The notes beneath the pieces are model-generated. The model saw only the letters and a list, made by a program, of their open reading frames with translations, searched no databases and was not told where the DNA came from. Positions 24,674-34,036 of a stretch of 64,000 nucleotides of DNA are shown here, piece after piece. The DNA is from Francisella frigiditurris (GTDB taxonomy: Bacteria; Pseudomonadota; Gammaproteobacteria; Francisellales; Francisellaceae): the NCBI RefSeq assembly GCF_001880225.1, contig NZ_CP009654.1:434001-498000 (forward strand), given 5' to 3'. The translations under genes were made by a program, and so were the position numbers. Positions within the stretch are counted from its first letter, which is position 1; each line of letters begins with the position of its first letter.

Positions 24674-25566
24674 CTATAAATCATTCAAAAAATTTTCCTT
24701 ATTGGTTATTTTCATAACGTTTAGTAAGTACTCATAAAGTCGGCGGATTTTACTTATAAAATTTTCTTTAGTATTTTTTCTAAGATCTTTTACTCCTTGT
24801 TTATTTATTTGAACACCTAAGAAATCAAATGATTTGGAATTTGGATTGTTAAAATTCCTATAATCAGTTTTATCAGGATGCTCTTTTAGTTCTAATCTGC
24901 TAAGTATTTGCTTAACTATCTTTACAGCTTTTCTAAGTTTATGTCTGGTTTTAGCCATTATAATAAAATCATCAGTATATCTTTTATAGATTACATCTAG
25001 CTCTTTCATAGCTAAATCTAATTAATGTAAATATATACATCCCAATACAGGTGATAGGGCAGATGATTTTGATATACCTTGCTTTATTTCTTTATACTCA
25101 CCATCTTGCCATTCTATTCTATCAATATGTTTTTCTATAAGTTTGTATTCATTTTCTGAGCAAAAACTTTTGAGCTTTTGTAACAATATTTTATGGTTTA
25201 TTGAATTATAAAATTCTTTAATATCTATCCTATAAATATACTTATGAATTTTTATATATTTATTAATAACTTTAAAAGCTTTTAAAGTACCTCCTTGATT
25301 TTTATTAGAAATACAGTCATTAGAGAAATAGCTTTTACTTTTAATACTTTCAGCTAAAGTCTTTAATATCAAAGAATCTTTGGCTGACCAGATAGTAATA
25401 CTTTCATTACAACTCTGTTTTTTAATTATAGATGCTGGCTTAAAATTATAGTTACTGGCATTTATCTGTTTGTTTATATTATCAATGTAATCTCTGATTT
25501 GATCTTGTACTTAAAATCCCAGTAGTTATTGTTGAAGTGAGTATTTTTACGTGTATTAGCAGCCAT
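24674..25566 (-). pseudogene. Broken short reverse transcriptase
   Basis: Three segments of one protein are recognisable. From ATG 25566 the frame reads MAANTRKNTHFNNNYWDF, then shifts near 25512; it continues VQDQIRDYIDN...IWSAKDS...YRIDIKEFYNSINH...QGISKSSALSPVLGCIYL, stops at TAA 25024-25022, and resumes in the same frame LDLAMKELDVIYKRYTDDF...FDFLGVQI. YTDD is the polymerase catalytic box. The full product would be about 297 residues, with no maturase or endonuclease domain. So it has one frameshift and one nonsense codon. It lies between the candidate precursor and the lasso operon. No intron RNA, template/variable repeat or retron RNA was recognised. Confidence 0.8.
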
Positions 25567-25607
25567 CTAAGATGTTCTGATATATCTAGCATCTAATAAA
25601 TAAATGA

Positions 25608-26516
25608 TTATATATCATTAATTATATTTTCTACTATTTCAATTAATTTTTCTATTTGAAATCCGAATTCATTGGCAGGTCTAGTTATTTTATATAAGGG
25701 AACTTGTGAAGCTATTTCGCTACTAAGTTTGAAAAACTGTTGTTTATACCCCATCCTTTTTACATAAAATTTACGATAAGTGTGATACTGTATTTCTTTT
25801 AATTTACTTAAACCTTTTATTTCCTCTACTTTGAATGAGTTCTCATTATGATTTTCTAGTAAGAAAATAGCTTTTAGGCGCTTTGGGGTATGACAGATAT
25901 TTTCTGTAATAGGATAGGAATACTTATCTACTAATAACCTTATTTTATCAAGCTTTTCTGTATCTATATTTAGAGCGTCTGCAGTGTCTTTCCACACTTT
26001 TAATCTAGAAATTCCAGGCTCTACCTCATATTTAGAGTTTATAACTGCTAGATCATCAGCTATAAAAGAGTAGCCTTTTTTATAAAATGCTGATGATATA
26101 GTAGATTTACCTGCACCAGAGTCGCCTGTAAAGATAATACATTCATTACCTATTTGTGCGGTATTTCCATGTATCACAGTTTTGCCTTGTTGGTGAACCA
26201 ACGCTCCAATACCTGAGCCAAAGAGATATAAACAAACTGTTTGTAAATCAGCATTTTCATATAGATCAACTATTATGGTTTTACCATCAGAAATATGAAT
26301 CCAAGCATTGTCTTTTATATGTAGCCAGATGTTATTAGGTTTAACGAAAGTATGTCCGTTCAAGTTTTTTATATCGTCAGGTAAATTATCTTTTACATTT
26401 CCATATTTGAAAAAAATATTAGCTTTTTCTGTAAGATCTGGACGTTCCTTACAGGCAGGGAGTTTTATTTCACTAGATATTATTAATCCAAAAATATTAT
26501 ATATAAACATTACCAA
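25608..26516 (-). CDS. HPr-kinase-like protein, lasso tailoring kinase candidate
   Basis: This 302-residue protein has the HPr kinase fold of lasso-associated kinases: VIHGNTAQIGNECIIF, P-loop GDSGAGKST, then KGYSFIADDLAVI. The His before the P-loop and the Asp pair after it are both kept, so an active phosphotransferase is expected. In paeninodin-type clusters such kinases phosphorylate the C-terminal Ser of the precursor, and the candidate precursor here ends in Ser. It is last in the minus-strand operon, 7 bases after the ATP-grasp gene. The start may be the first or third codon (MVM). A small stem-loop (25603-25619) overlaps the stop. Confidence 0.8.
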   Translation of the reverse strand: MVMFIYNIFGLIISSEIKLPACKERPDLTEKANIFFKYGNVKDNLPDDIKNLNGHTFVKPNNIWLHIKDNAWIHISDGKTIIVDLYENADLQTVCLYLFGSGIGALVHQQGKTVIHGNTAQIGNECIIFTGDSGAGKSTISSAFYKKGYSFIADDLAVINSKYEVEPGISRLKVWKDTADALNIDTEKLDKIRLLVDKYSYPITENICHTPKRLKAIFLLENHNENSFKVEEIKGLSKLKEIQYHTYRKFYVKRMGYKQQFFKLSSEIASQVPLYKITRPANEFGFQIEKLIEIVENIINDI

Positions 26517-26523
26517 TTACCTT

Positions 26524-27765
26524 TTATAAATTTTGCAGCCATGTTTTTATTGGAAGAGAGTTACTTTCATTTGGCTGAAATATTCTATAAAGTAATTCTA
26601 CATCCCAATTATAGTTAGCCTCTATAATTATAGGGACATCAGTAGAGATTATGATATCAAAAGCAATAGCTCTAATATTAAGCTTACTATGAGCTTCTAT
26701 ACTCATATTACAAGCTCTTCTAATTTTATCTTTTAGATTTTGTGATAATTTCATATTTTCAAAAGATTTTTTATCTTTAAAGTCTGGCATATGTTTTAAA
26801 TTTATATCTAAGTTTATTAAGTCTAAAGGTAGTATGTTATAAAACTGATGCTCGCCATTATTTTCTAATAAAGGTATTTCTAACTGAATATATATGGGTT
26901 TGGGTTTATGATTATTTGGATATAAGCTAGCTGTTATTATTCTCATAGTTGTAGCATCAGTAGGATGGTTCGATATAGCTTTTATTTCTTCATCATCTTC
27001 TATAAATTTTTCTATTAAAATCTCATCAGAGTTTAAATAATAAAATTTTATGAAACTTGTTATATTATCTTTTCCTATTATTCCTTTTTTATCTACAAGT
27101 GTAAGAAGTTTATAGTCATTTAGAACTAGATCAAAATAGATGCATAAAGCACCTGATGATTGATTAGCAATATTTGGTTTGCAAAATATTTTTTGTTTTT
27201 GAAATAAAATATCTGTATTCGCAACAATTTCTTTGAAACTTTTTTTGCAACTATAATTAGCCTGTATATTGTGCTGGTTTAAGAAATTTAAAAATTGATA
27301 CTTGTTTGCTATAAGTTTATTATATTTTCTGAAATCTTTATTTTTTCTATCGCTATATAAATGAAGCTCTACAATTTCTTTATAGTAGAAAAAAGATAAA
27401 GGGTCATTCTTATAAAGTTTATATTTTAAATAGTAATTTGGTGTTATGAAATTTGCTAAACTCAATTTTATAAGCTTGATGTAGAGTGTGAATTTATTTC
27501 TATGTCCAGTTTCTAACAACTTTTCTTCAGATATGTTTTTACTAATTTTATAGCTACTTATCCATGCTTGGTAAGATACCCACTTAAAAGTAGCAAGGAT
27601 ATTGCTTAAAATTATATCTGGTCGTCTGAAATTGCGAAAAAATATAGCTCTATGAGTTCTAATGTAAGTATTAGGAGATGGTATAAAGTATTTGTAACTT
27701 ATAATAAAGCTAGGTTGTTTCTGATAGATAATATTCAAAAATATTCTTCTTAATTTTTTAATCAT
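26524..27765 (-). CDS. ATP-grasp protein, sugar-transfer-associated type
   Basis: This 413-residue soluble protein has ATP-grasp features in the second half: KIFCKPNIANQSSGALC (lysine and glycine-rich loop), ILIEKFIE, TMRIITA, and the metal-binding pair in IRAIAFDIIISTDVPIIIEANYNWD. It resembles the ATP-grasp class often found with sugar-transfer genes. In this operon it could attach an amino acid, a sugar-linked group or another acid to the peptide. It overlaps the cyclase gene by 4 bases (ATGA), so it is firmly part of the cluster. It is not a standard lasso gene, and its role is unknown. Confidence 0.7.
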   Translation of the reverse strand: MIKKLRRIFLNIIYQKQPSFIISYKYFIPSPNTYIRTHRAIFFRNFRRPDIILSNILATFKWVSYQAWISSYKISKNISEEKLLETGHRNKFTLYIKLIKLSLANFITPNYYLKYKLYKNDPLSFFYYKEIVELHLYSDRKNKDFRKYNKLIANKYQFLNFLNQHNIQANYSCKKSFKEIVANTDILFQKQKIFCKPNIANQSSGALCIYFDLVLNDYKLLTLVDKKGIIGKDNITSFIKFYYLNSDEILIEKFIEDDEEIKAISNHPTDATTMRIITASLYPNNHKPKPIYIQLEIPLLENNGEHQFYNILPLDLINLDINLKHMPDFKDKKSFENMKLSQNLKDKIRRACNMSIEAHSKLNIRAIAFDIIISTDVPIIIEANYNWDVELLYRIFQPNESNSLPIKTWLQNL

Positions 27766-29615
27766 TTTATTCTTAAATTAAAGTATTTTAACCATTCATC
27801 AATATTTTTAATATTTGAGATATTTCTGCTTATAGTCATTTTTATTTCTTTCTTAGCGTTATCTAGAGTTTTAAGTTTTTCTAATTGAGAATGTAGTTTT
27901 TCAATATTTATAATATTAATTAAATCTGGATGAAGATTGTTGTCAAATTCTATATCTGCTTCATTATTTCTTTTATCGAGGAAAGGCTCACCCATATATT
28001 TGCTTTTTTTCCAAATGATTTTCTTAGGAACAGTATCTTCAACTGATTTGCGATGTAAATACCTACCAAAGCCTTTATGAATTTTCAAAGTATTTGGGGT
28101 GGATAAGAAGAATTGAATTAAGTGTACATCTAATAACGGCCAGTAATAATCGATGCCATATGCAGCAGCCATTAAAGAGCAATTGTCCATTCTTGTTGGA
28201 ACAAAGCTTACCCATCTTTTCTCTAAAGTAAATTTGTCAAAGCTTGAGAAACCATTATCAAAGCTACCGACCTCAAAGTATCTTTGTTTGAGGTCATGCT
28301 TTTCTATAAAATCATCTTTAACCAAAAAGTATGGCCATCTTGATTTAAAAGCATTTAACATACCAAAACTTTTTTTGCCTCTTTTAGCATTATTTTGAAC
28401 TAGGAACTTCAATATTCTAAGAGGTTTAGTTATTATATTTCCGCCAAATGTTTTAAATAAATCTTTATATCTTCTATCTTTTAAAAGCTCGAATTTAACT
28501 AAGTCTCCATGTATTGATGTGACAAACTCATCTCCTCCAAATCCAGAAAAAAGACTACGAACACCATCACCAGATGCATTTAAATAAAAAATTTCATGCC
28601 CAGTAGCATTTCCATGTTCTACGGGAGCACCTAAAATATCTAAAGGATTTTTGTTCTTTATATTACTATTTCCACTGCAAATAAAGGCATTCGGTAGTTT
28701 ATAGAATTGGTTCACAAGAAGTGCGTATTCTGGCTCTTGATCTAGGCGAGTGAATCCATAGGTAAAAAGGTTATTTATAGGTTGATCAAAATATTTAGCT
28801 ATATATGATGTAACAGTAGAAGAATCTATGCCACCACTTATTTCACTTCCTATATTGTGATTACTATTTATAAATCTTTCTAAAATAGCTTTTTTTACTT
28901 TTTCTTCATATATTTTGAAATAATCATCATTAGCATTTAAATTTATTTTCTTAGTAGAAAACTCAAAATATTTTTTCTTTAAAAAATTTTCTTTAGAAAT
29001 ATTTAAGTAATGTGCTGGAGGGATTTTAAAAACTTCATTATATGCAGTTTTCTCAAAATTCATGTTTGTGCCACCATCAAGAACTCGACATATCCATTCT
29101 TCGCTTGCAGAAATGTTTAGTATATCTAAATAATTAAATATGACTTGAGAAGATGAGAAAATAAAAACATTATCATCTAGATAATAATAAAATGGTCTAG
29201 TTCCCATGTGATCTCTGACACAAAGAAGTTTTTTATTATTATTATCAAAAATAGCGAAAGAATAATCACCATGTAAGTGTTCAGGAGTATCATCAACATA
29301 TTTTTCATATGTATATAAAATTAATTCGGCATCAGAGGTATTAAGTGGGGGACTTATTTCTAGCTTTGTAATCAGCTCTTCACGATTATAAAGTTTAATC
29401 CATCCAACAATCGTAAAATTTTTATATGAGTAGATTAATTCCCTACTATTTTTTTCTATAGCTTGAGATAGCCAATAGCCAGATTCATAATCATATAGAG
29501 TTGTAATAGTTTTATTCTCTGGATTCGTGTTTAAAATTTTATTTGATCCATCAATTATATCTTCTTGTATATCACCTAAAAGATTATTTGTTCTGAAGAA
29601 AATGCCATGAAACAT
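27762..29615 (-). CDS. Lasso cyclase C, asparagine synthetase homologue
   Basis: This 617-residue protein has an asparagine-synthetase B layout: an N-terminal glutaminase-like domain (DHMGTRPFYYY, EHLHGDYSFAIF) and a C-terminal synthetase domain with the PP-loop EISGGIDSS. The N-terminus is MFHGIF, so the glutaminase Cys is missing, as in lasso cyclases. In lasso pathways this enzyme adenylates the ring Asp/Glu and joins it to the N-terminal amine of the core. It overlaps the ATP-grasp gene by 4 bases and follows B2 by 8. Confidence 0.85.
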   Translation of the reverse strand: MFHGIFFRTNNLLGDIQEDIIDGSNKILNTNPENKTITTLYDYESGYWLSQAIEKNSRELIYSYKNFTIVGWIKLYNREELITKLEISPPLNTSDAELILYTYEKYVDDTPEHLHGDYSFAIFDNNNKKLLCVRDHMGTRPFYYYLDDNVFIFSSSQVIFNYLDILNISASEEWICRVLDGGTNMNFEKTAYNEVFKIPPAHYLNISKENFLKKKYFEFSTKKINLNANDDYFKIYEEKVKKAILERFINSNHNIGSEISGGIDSSTVTSYIAKYFDQPINNLFTYGFTRLDQEPEYALLVNQFYKLPNAFICSGNSNIKNKNPLDILGAPVEHGNATGHEIFYLNASGDGVRSLFSGFGGDEFVTSIHGDLVKFELLKDRRYKDLFKTFGGNIITKPLRILKFLVQNNAKRGKKSFGMLNAFKSRWPYFLVKDDFIEKHDLKQRYFEVGSFDNGFSSFDKFTLEKRWVSFVPTRMDNCSLMAAAYGIDYYWPLLDVHLIQFFLSTPNTLKIHKGFGRYLHRKSVEDTVPKKIIWKKSKYMGEPFLDKRNNEADIEFDNNLHPDLINIINIEKLHSQLEKLKTLDNAKKEIKMTISRNISNIKNIDEWLKYFNLRIK

Positions 29616-29623
29616 AATAATAA

Positions 29624-30103
29624 TTAAACCTTATTTAAGTTTATAGATGTAATTGTGCAAGTTATACCATAGCTCTTACATCCTTGCCCATCTCCACCTA
29701 TAACGACATTATCTTTTACTTTTAACCATGCATGAGCAAGTAATGGTTTATTTTCATCGTCAGTTTTTTTAACACCAATATGTATCACATATGGGATTTT
29801 ATAATACTTTAATAGAGTCTTTACCATAATTGCTTCAATAAGGCATTTAGATTCCCAAGGGACATGCCTAGAAACTAAAGTAGCTGTTTTACTAATTCTA
29901 TAGGCAAGAGAAACTTGTTCGTCTGTTGCGATTAGAGATAATTGCTTATTTTCATAAGTATGACCTAGGTACCAAAAAACTTTTTTTAAGTTTAGATTTA
30001 AAGAAGCAAATCTTCCTAAACCACTAACTGGATATAAGAGGATAAACCAAACTTTTTTTCTAAGAGGCATTTTGAATGCCGATTGAAGCTTGCTTATAAT
30101 CAT
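29624..30103 (-). CDS. Lasso leader peptidase B2 (transglutaminase-like)
   Basis: This protein of about 159 residues starts at ATG 30103, where ATGA overlaps the stop of the PqqD-like gene; a start at 30166 would overlap it by 67 bases. The Cys protease features of B2 are present: Cys in ESKCLIEAIMVKTLLKYY and His in LAHAWLKV, followed by an Asp in GGDGQG. B2 cuts the leader from the precursor. A hydrophobic segment (VWFILLYPVSGLG) is near the N-terminus. Coupling to B1 fits the known need for a B1/B2 pair. Confidence 0.85.
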   Translation of the reverse strand: MIISKLQSAFKMPLRKKVWFILLYPVSGLGRFASLNLNLKKVFWYLGHTYENKQLSLIATDEQVSLAYRISKTATLVSRHVPWESKCLIEAIMVKTLLKYYKIPYVIHIGVKKTDDENKPLLAHAWLKVKDNVVIGGDGQGCKSYGITCTITSINLNKV

Positions 30104-30381
30104 TCTTTTATAATTAAATTTTTTTCTAAAAGCTGGTTTAAGAAAGGTGTTATATCTTTTTGACATTGCTCTATAGATACATCATATTCTTTAATAAGCT
30201 GCTCACAGATATCATTGATAGTGGTAGAGTTGCCTAATAATTGCCATACTCTATTACCAATCTCCCCCATGCTATAGTAAGCATTGTTCTCAATATTCAT
30301 CATTATAGCTTCACCATCAATCTCTGAGCTAAAGATATCATTGTTCTTATGTATTTTGTCTACAGCTTGTAAGCTTGTCAT
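30100..30381 (-). CDS. PqqD-like RiPP recognition protein B1
   Basis: This 93-residue protein has the PqqD pattern: IDGEAIMMNIENNAYYSMGEIGNRVWQLL near the N-terminus, followed by INDICEQLIKEYDVS and a helical end. It is the leader-binding module that brings the precursor to the B2 protease and C cyclase. It is the first of three biosynthetic genes after the exporter; its TGA stop overlaps the B2 ATG. Confidence 0.9.
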   Translation of the reverse strand: MTSLQAVDKIHKNNDIFSSEIDGEAIMMNIENNAYYSMGEIGNRVWQLLGNSTTINDICEQLIKEYDVSIEQCQKDITPFLNQLLEKNLIIKE

Positions 30382-30397
30382 AATTTTCCTTATAGTT

Positions 30398-32173
30398 TTA
30401 GTTTAAATTTAAAGCAAAGATTTTATTAAATCTAGAGTCTAAATTATTGCATAGTTCTTGATAATTGCCTTGTTCTACAATATTTCCTTTATTCATAACG
30501 AGTATTTGGTCTGTGGCGCGTAGTGTTGAAACTCTGTGTGTAATAATTATGATAGTCATTTGTCCTTTAAGCTCTCTTAAGGTTTCATAAATTAGTTCTT
30601 CATTTTGCATATCAAGAGCACTAGTTGCTTCATCTAATAGTAGTATTTTTGGTTTTCTAAGAAGAGCTCTTGCTATAGCTAGTCTCTGTTTTTGTCCTCC
30701 AGATAAGTATACTCCTCTATCTCCTATCAGGGTATTTATTCCTTCAGGGAGCTCTAAAACAAAATCGTATAGAGCAGCTAATTTAAGAGCATCATAAATA
30801 TCTAAGTCACTAGCATTAGGTGCTGCCCATAATAAATTCTCTTTTATGCTTTCATTAAAAAGATATGTTTCCTGGGGTACATAGCTGATAAATTTTCTCC
30901 AGCTATACATAGCATCTTTTTCTAGTTTAATATTGTCTATTTCAATTTGCCCATTATCGGGAGTAAGAATCCCAAGTAGTATATCTGCGAAAGTGCTTTT
31001 ACCAGCACCAGAGTGCCCAACTATAGCAGTTGTTTGATTTACTAAAAGGTTACAGCTTAAATCATTTAAGACTTTCTTTTCTGAATAGGAAAAAGATATA
31101 TTTTTAAATTTAATTTCTTTTTCTAAAGCTATTTGAATGTTTTTGTTTTGAAGTTCTTTGTTTTTCTCAAGATCTTTAATTATATCTCGTGTTTGAATAA
31201 ATATAGGGACTATGTTTAGAATTCGGAAGTAGTTTTGCTGTATGTTTGTCAAACTAGGTAGTAGCCTAGAGAAAACTAATAGTAGAGCAATCATCAATAT
31301 TAGTTGAGTTTTTAATATTACGAGAGCTATATAAAAAAATATGGCGATAATAAACGCAGATGATACTTTAACAAATAAAGAGATTATCTTTTGTGATTGA
31401 ATAAACTCCATTTGTACTGCTTCACTTTGTTTATTTAAAGTGTCAAAGTGAGATAAATAATCATCTACAGTATTATAGCTTTTTGCTAGTTTTATTCCAT
31501 CTAGAAAAGAACTAAAAGCAGAATGCATTTTAGTATGAATAGCAAAGTTTTTTTGACCATTCATTATGGGGTTAAATTTATAAGTTATAGCAAAAATAAC
31601 TAAAGACAAAAATATAGTTATTGATGTTAGTAGAGGAGATATTACTAAAGCAAAAATAATATACAGAGAAGCTATTAAAAAAGCAGATATTATTTGAAAG
31701 CTAAACATTGTTAAAGTTGATATCTGAGACAAGCCGGCTGAAAACATGTGTTCAATATTTTTTATTCTATGCTTAATTAAGTATGACCAACTTGCATGAG
31801 CTATTTTATAGTTGAAATCTTTTTTTATATTATATAGGTAAGATTTTCTAAAAGAGTTTGTAACAGTTGTGTTTATATAATCTATGGTAGCTGCTAATAT
31901 AACTAAAAGTAAAAATAATATTAAAATAATAAGAATAGAGGTTTCTTTCGAAAGGTTAGAAAATATCCAGAAGTTATTTTGCAAGTTATTATTATTTTCG
32001 TCCCAGCCAAAGAAGTGTAATAGTGGTATAAGCAATAATAGTCCTATACCAGCACAGAATGTATTTATGATTGTTAAAAAACATCCTAGAAAGAATTTGC
32101 TAGGAGAATGTCTAATTAAATCTTTAAGATAAATGCCAAAATAGCTAATATTTGTTAATTTATTTTTCTTCAT
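30398..32173 (-). CDS. ABC exporter of the lasso cluster (D)
   Basis: This 591-residue half-transporter has six membrane spans in residues 15-330, then a nucleotide-binding domain with Walker A GHSGAGKST, signature LSGGQKQR and Walker B ILLLDEATSALD. There is no N-terminal C39 peptidase domain, as in lasso exporters where B2 has already removed the leader. It should export the mature peptide and give self-immunity. It overlaps the second HPr-kinase gene by 14 bases. Confidence 0.85.
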   Translation of the reverse strand: MKKNKLTNISYFGIYLKDLIRHSPSKFFLGCFLTIINTFCAGIGLLLLIPLLHFFGWDENNNNLQNNFWIFSNLSKETSILIILILFLLLVILAATIDYINTTVTNSFRKSYLYNIKKDFNYKIAHASWSYLIKHRIKNIEHMFSAGLSQISTLTMFSFQIISAFLIASLYIIFALVISPLLTSITIFLSLVIFAITYKFNPIMNGQKNFAIHTKMHSAFSSFLDGIKLAKSYNTVDDYLSHFDTLNKQSEAVQMEFIQSQKIISLFVKVSSAFIIAIFFYIALVILKTQLILMIALLLVFSRLLPSLTNIQQNYFRILNIVPIFIQTRDIIKDLEKNKELQNKNIQIALEKEIKFKNISFSYSEKKVLNDLSCNLLVNQTTAIVGHSGAGKSTFADILLGILTPDNGQIEIDNIKLEKDAMYSWRKFISYVPQETYLFNESIKENLLWAAPNASDLDIYDALKLAALYDFVLELPEGINTLIGDRGVYLSGGQKQRLAIARALLRKPKILLLDEATSALDMQNEELIYETLRELKGQMTIIIITHRVSTLRATDQILVMNKGNIVEQGNYQELCNNLDSRFNKIFALNLN

Positions 32174-33065
32174 TTTCTTTGCTTTCTATTAGTTTTACTA
32201 AGTCTTTTATAGTGGTTTTTCCACGGATATTTAGAATTTTGAAAAAGTTAGTTTGAGAAGCTAAAGGAAAAATTATTTTGGCAGTATTTACTTTGTTTTT
32301 CTTATATAATTCATTAAGCTCACTACCAAAAATAAAATTTTGTAGTAAGTTAATTTTTTTTACTCCAATAATTTTTTCTATTGAGTTTTTATCTTCAAGA
32401 TTTTGTTCATTAATTTTGAAAATGTTTTTTATTTCTAATTTATTTTTATAAAAAGGGGCTTTCCAATAGTATCTTTTTAAGTTTGGCCGTACTTTCTTAA
32501 GCTCATGGATATTTATTTTTAACAGTCTAGTTGCTTGTAGCCATAGCTTTATTTTAGGGAATGCAGGTTCTATATAAACTTTATTATTTTCAAGTGATAA
32601 AACACAAAATTGGTCTGCTAATATTTCATATTCTTTTTTACAAAGAGCGGCTAAAATAGTCGACTTTCCAACTCCTGAGTACCCCAATATTAAATCGGCT
32701 GTTTTTTCATCCTTAGTAAAGCCACATCCTTTTAGTAGAATTTTACCTTTTTTAGTTAAAAAATAGGGTAATGCAGAACTGATTAAGAAATTTATGATAG
32801 TTTGGTTGTCAATCCCATAATAAGGGAAGATAATAATTTTTTCATCAGTGATTTCATATCTAGCAATATTAGGTATATCTAGTAGAATATTATTTTCTTT
32901 GTTATGAGATACACATTTATTAATCTCTTTTTCGATAATAAATGAAGATGAGTCAATAGAGTTTTCTATTACTATATCTATATGTTTTATGTTTCTAGTT
33001 TGAGTTAAAAAATCTATTTTTATATTAGATTTTATATTCAATCCATATATTTTGTAATTATACAT
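32160..33065 (-). CDS. Second HPr-kinase-like protein, altered active site
   Basis: This 301-residue protein has the same fold as the kinase at 25608: P-loop GYSGVGKST, then KEYEILADQFCVL. It differs at two expected catalytic places: the HGN/HAS position before the P-loop is LLKGCGF (Lys for His) and the ADD motif is ADQ. It may be a non-catalytic partner or act on another substrate. It is first in the minus-strand operon; the ATG at 33065 has no clear ribosome site. The 128 bases to the divergent sulfotransferase gene must hold both promoters. Confidence 0.7.
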   Translation of the reverse strand: MYNYKIYGLNIKSNIKIDFLTQTRNIKHIDIVIENSIDSSSFIIEKEINKCVSHNKENNILLDIPNIARYEITDEKIIIFPYYGIDNQTIINFLISSALPYFLTKKGKILLKGCGFTKDEKTADLILGYSGVGKSTILAALCKKEYEILADQFCVLSLENNKVYIEPAFPKIKLWLQATRLLKINIHELKKVRPNLKRYYWKAPFYKNKLEIKNIFKINEQNLEDKNSIEKIIGVKKINLLQNFIFGSELNELYKKNKVNTAKIIFPLASQTNFFKILNIRGKTTIKDLVKLIESKENEEK

Positions 33066-33193
33066 GTTAAGTTTTTATTATAAACTGATGATAAATTTTA
33101 GCTGATTTTAATTAAACTCTAAATAGAAAAACAGTATACAAAAATGAAATGATATTTTAAGATGAAAGAAGATTAGTTTATTGTAAATAGTGC

Positions 33194-34036
33194 ATGAAAG
33201 ATCTAAAATATAATACAGTTTGGCTCGCGTCTTATCCTAAATCAGGAAACACTTGGTTTAGGATCTTTTTGACTAATTATATTAATAATTCTGATGAACC
33301 TGCATCGATTGATAATTTAGAAAAAACTCCTATTGCCAGTGCTAGAGTTTGTTTTGATAAATTTTACGGTATCGATTCAGCAGATCTTTATCTTGATGAG
33401 GTAGATAATATGAGACCAGCTATGTATGAGCATTGGAAAGAGCTTGAGTATATGCAGTTTCATAAAGTTCATGATGCTTATACTTATATTAGCGATGGTC
33501 CTTTACTTGGAAATCCATCTAATCAAGCAGCTGTTTACTTAATTAGAAACCCTTTAGACGTTGCTATCTCGTATGCACATCATAATGGACATGAAGATAT
33601 AGATAAGAGTATTAAGTATTTGGCTGATGGAAATCATACACTTTGTGGCACAGAAAAGACTATGCCTAATCAGTTACGCCAAAAGCTTTTAACTTGGAGT
33701 GAGCATGTAAAAAGTTGGGAAAATGCTCCTTTAGATAAAATTTTTTTGAGATATGAGGATATGGTTTTAGATCCAGTTAAAGAGTTTACTAAAGCTATAA
33801 ACTTTTTTGGCCTTCCTAATGATGAGCAAAGGATAAAAAAAGCAGTTGAGTTTAGTAGTTTTAACAATTTAAAGAAACAAGAAAAAGAAAAAGGCTTTAG
33901 GGAAAAAGCACCTAATGCAAAAAGTTTTTTTAGGAATGGCAAGGCATCAGACTATTTAAGAAAGTTGTCACAACAGCAAATAGATCAAATAATAAAAAAT
34001 CATAAAGATGTAATGGTTAAATATGGCTTCATCTAA
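33194..34036 (+). CDS. PAPS-dependent sulfotransferase
   Basis: This 280-residue sulfotransferase has the 5'-phosphosulfate loop YPKSGNTWFR near the N-terminus, the 3'-phosphate motif RNPLDVAISYAHH, and the C-terminal FFRNGKASDYLRKLS resembling the GxxGxW region. It transfers sulfate from PAPS to a hydroxyl or amine group. It is transcribed divergently from the lasso operon, overlaps the nucleotidyltransferase gene, and lies opposite cysC-cysN-cysD, which make PAPS. A sulfated peptide is therefore a reasonable hypothesis, with Tyr40, Ser44, Ser46 or Thr residues of the precursor as possible targets; another acceptor cannot be excluded. Confidence 0.85.
   Translation: MKDLKYNTVWLASYPKSGNTWFRIFLTNYINNSDEPASIDNLEKTPIASARVCFDKFYGIDSADLYLDEVDNMRPAMYEHWKELEYMQFHKVHDAYTYISDGPLLGNPSNQAAVYLIRNPLDVAISYAHHNGHEDIDKSIKYLADGNHTLCGTEKTMPNQLRQKLLTWSEHVKSWENAPLDKIFLRYEDMVLDPVKEFTKAINFFGLPNDEQRIKKAVEFSSFNNLKKQEKEKGFREKAPNAKSFFRNGKASDYLRKLSQQQIDQIIKNHKDVMVKYGFI

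Noticed and set aside
24674-25566. Group II intron or diversity-generating retroelement
   Set aside because: No maturase domain, intron domain V hairpin, or template/variable repeat pair was found around the reverse transcriptase remnant.
30104-30166. Upstream start for the B2 gene
   Set aside because: It overlaps the PqqD-like gene by 67 bases, while ATG 30103 forms the usual ATGA coupling with its stop.
33066-33193. A second precursor peptide between the divergent lasso operons
   Set aside because: Both strands were read; only very short frames (e.g. a two-codon ATG) are present, with no leader-like pattern.
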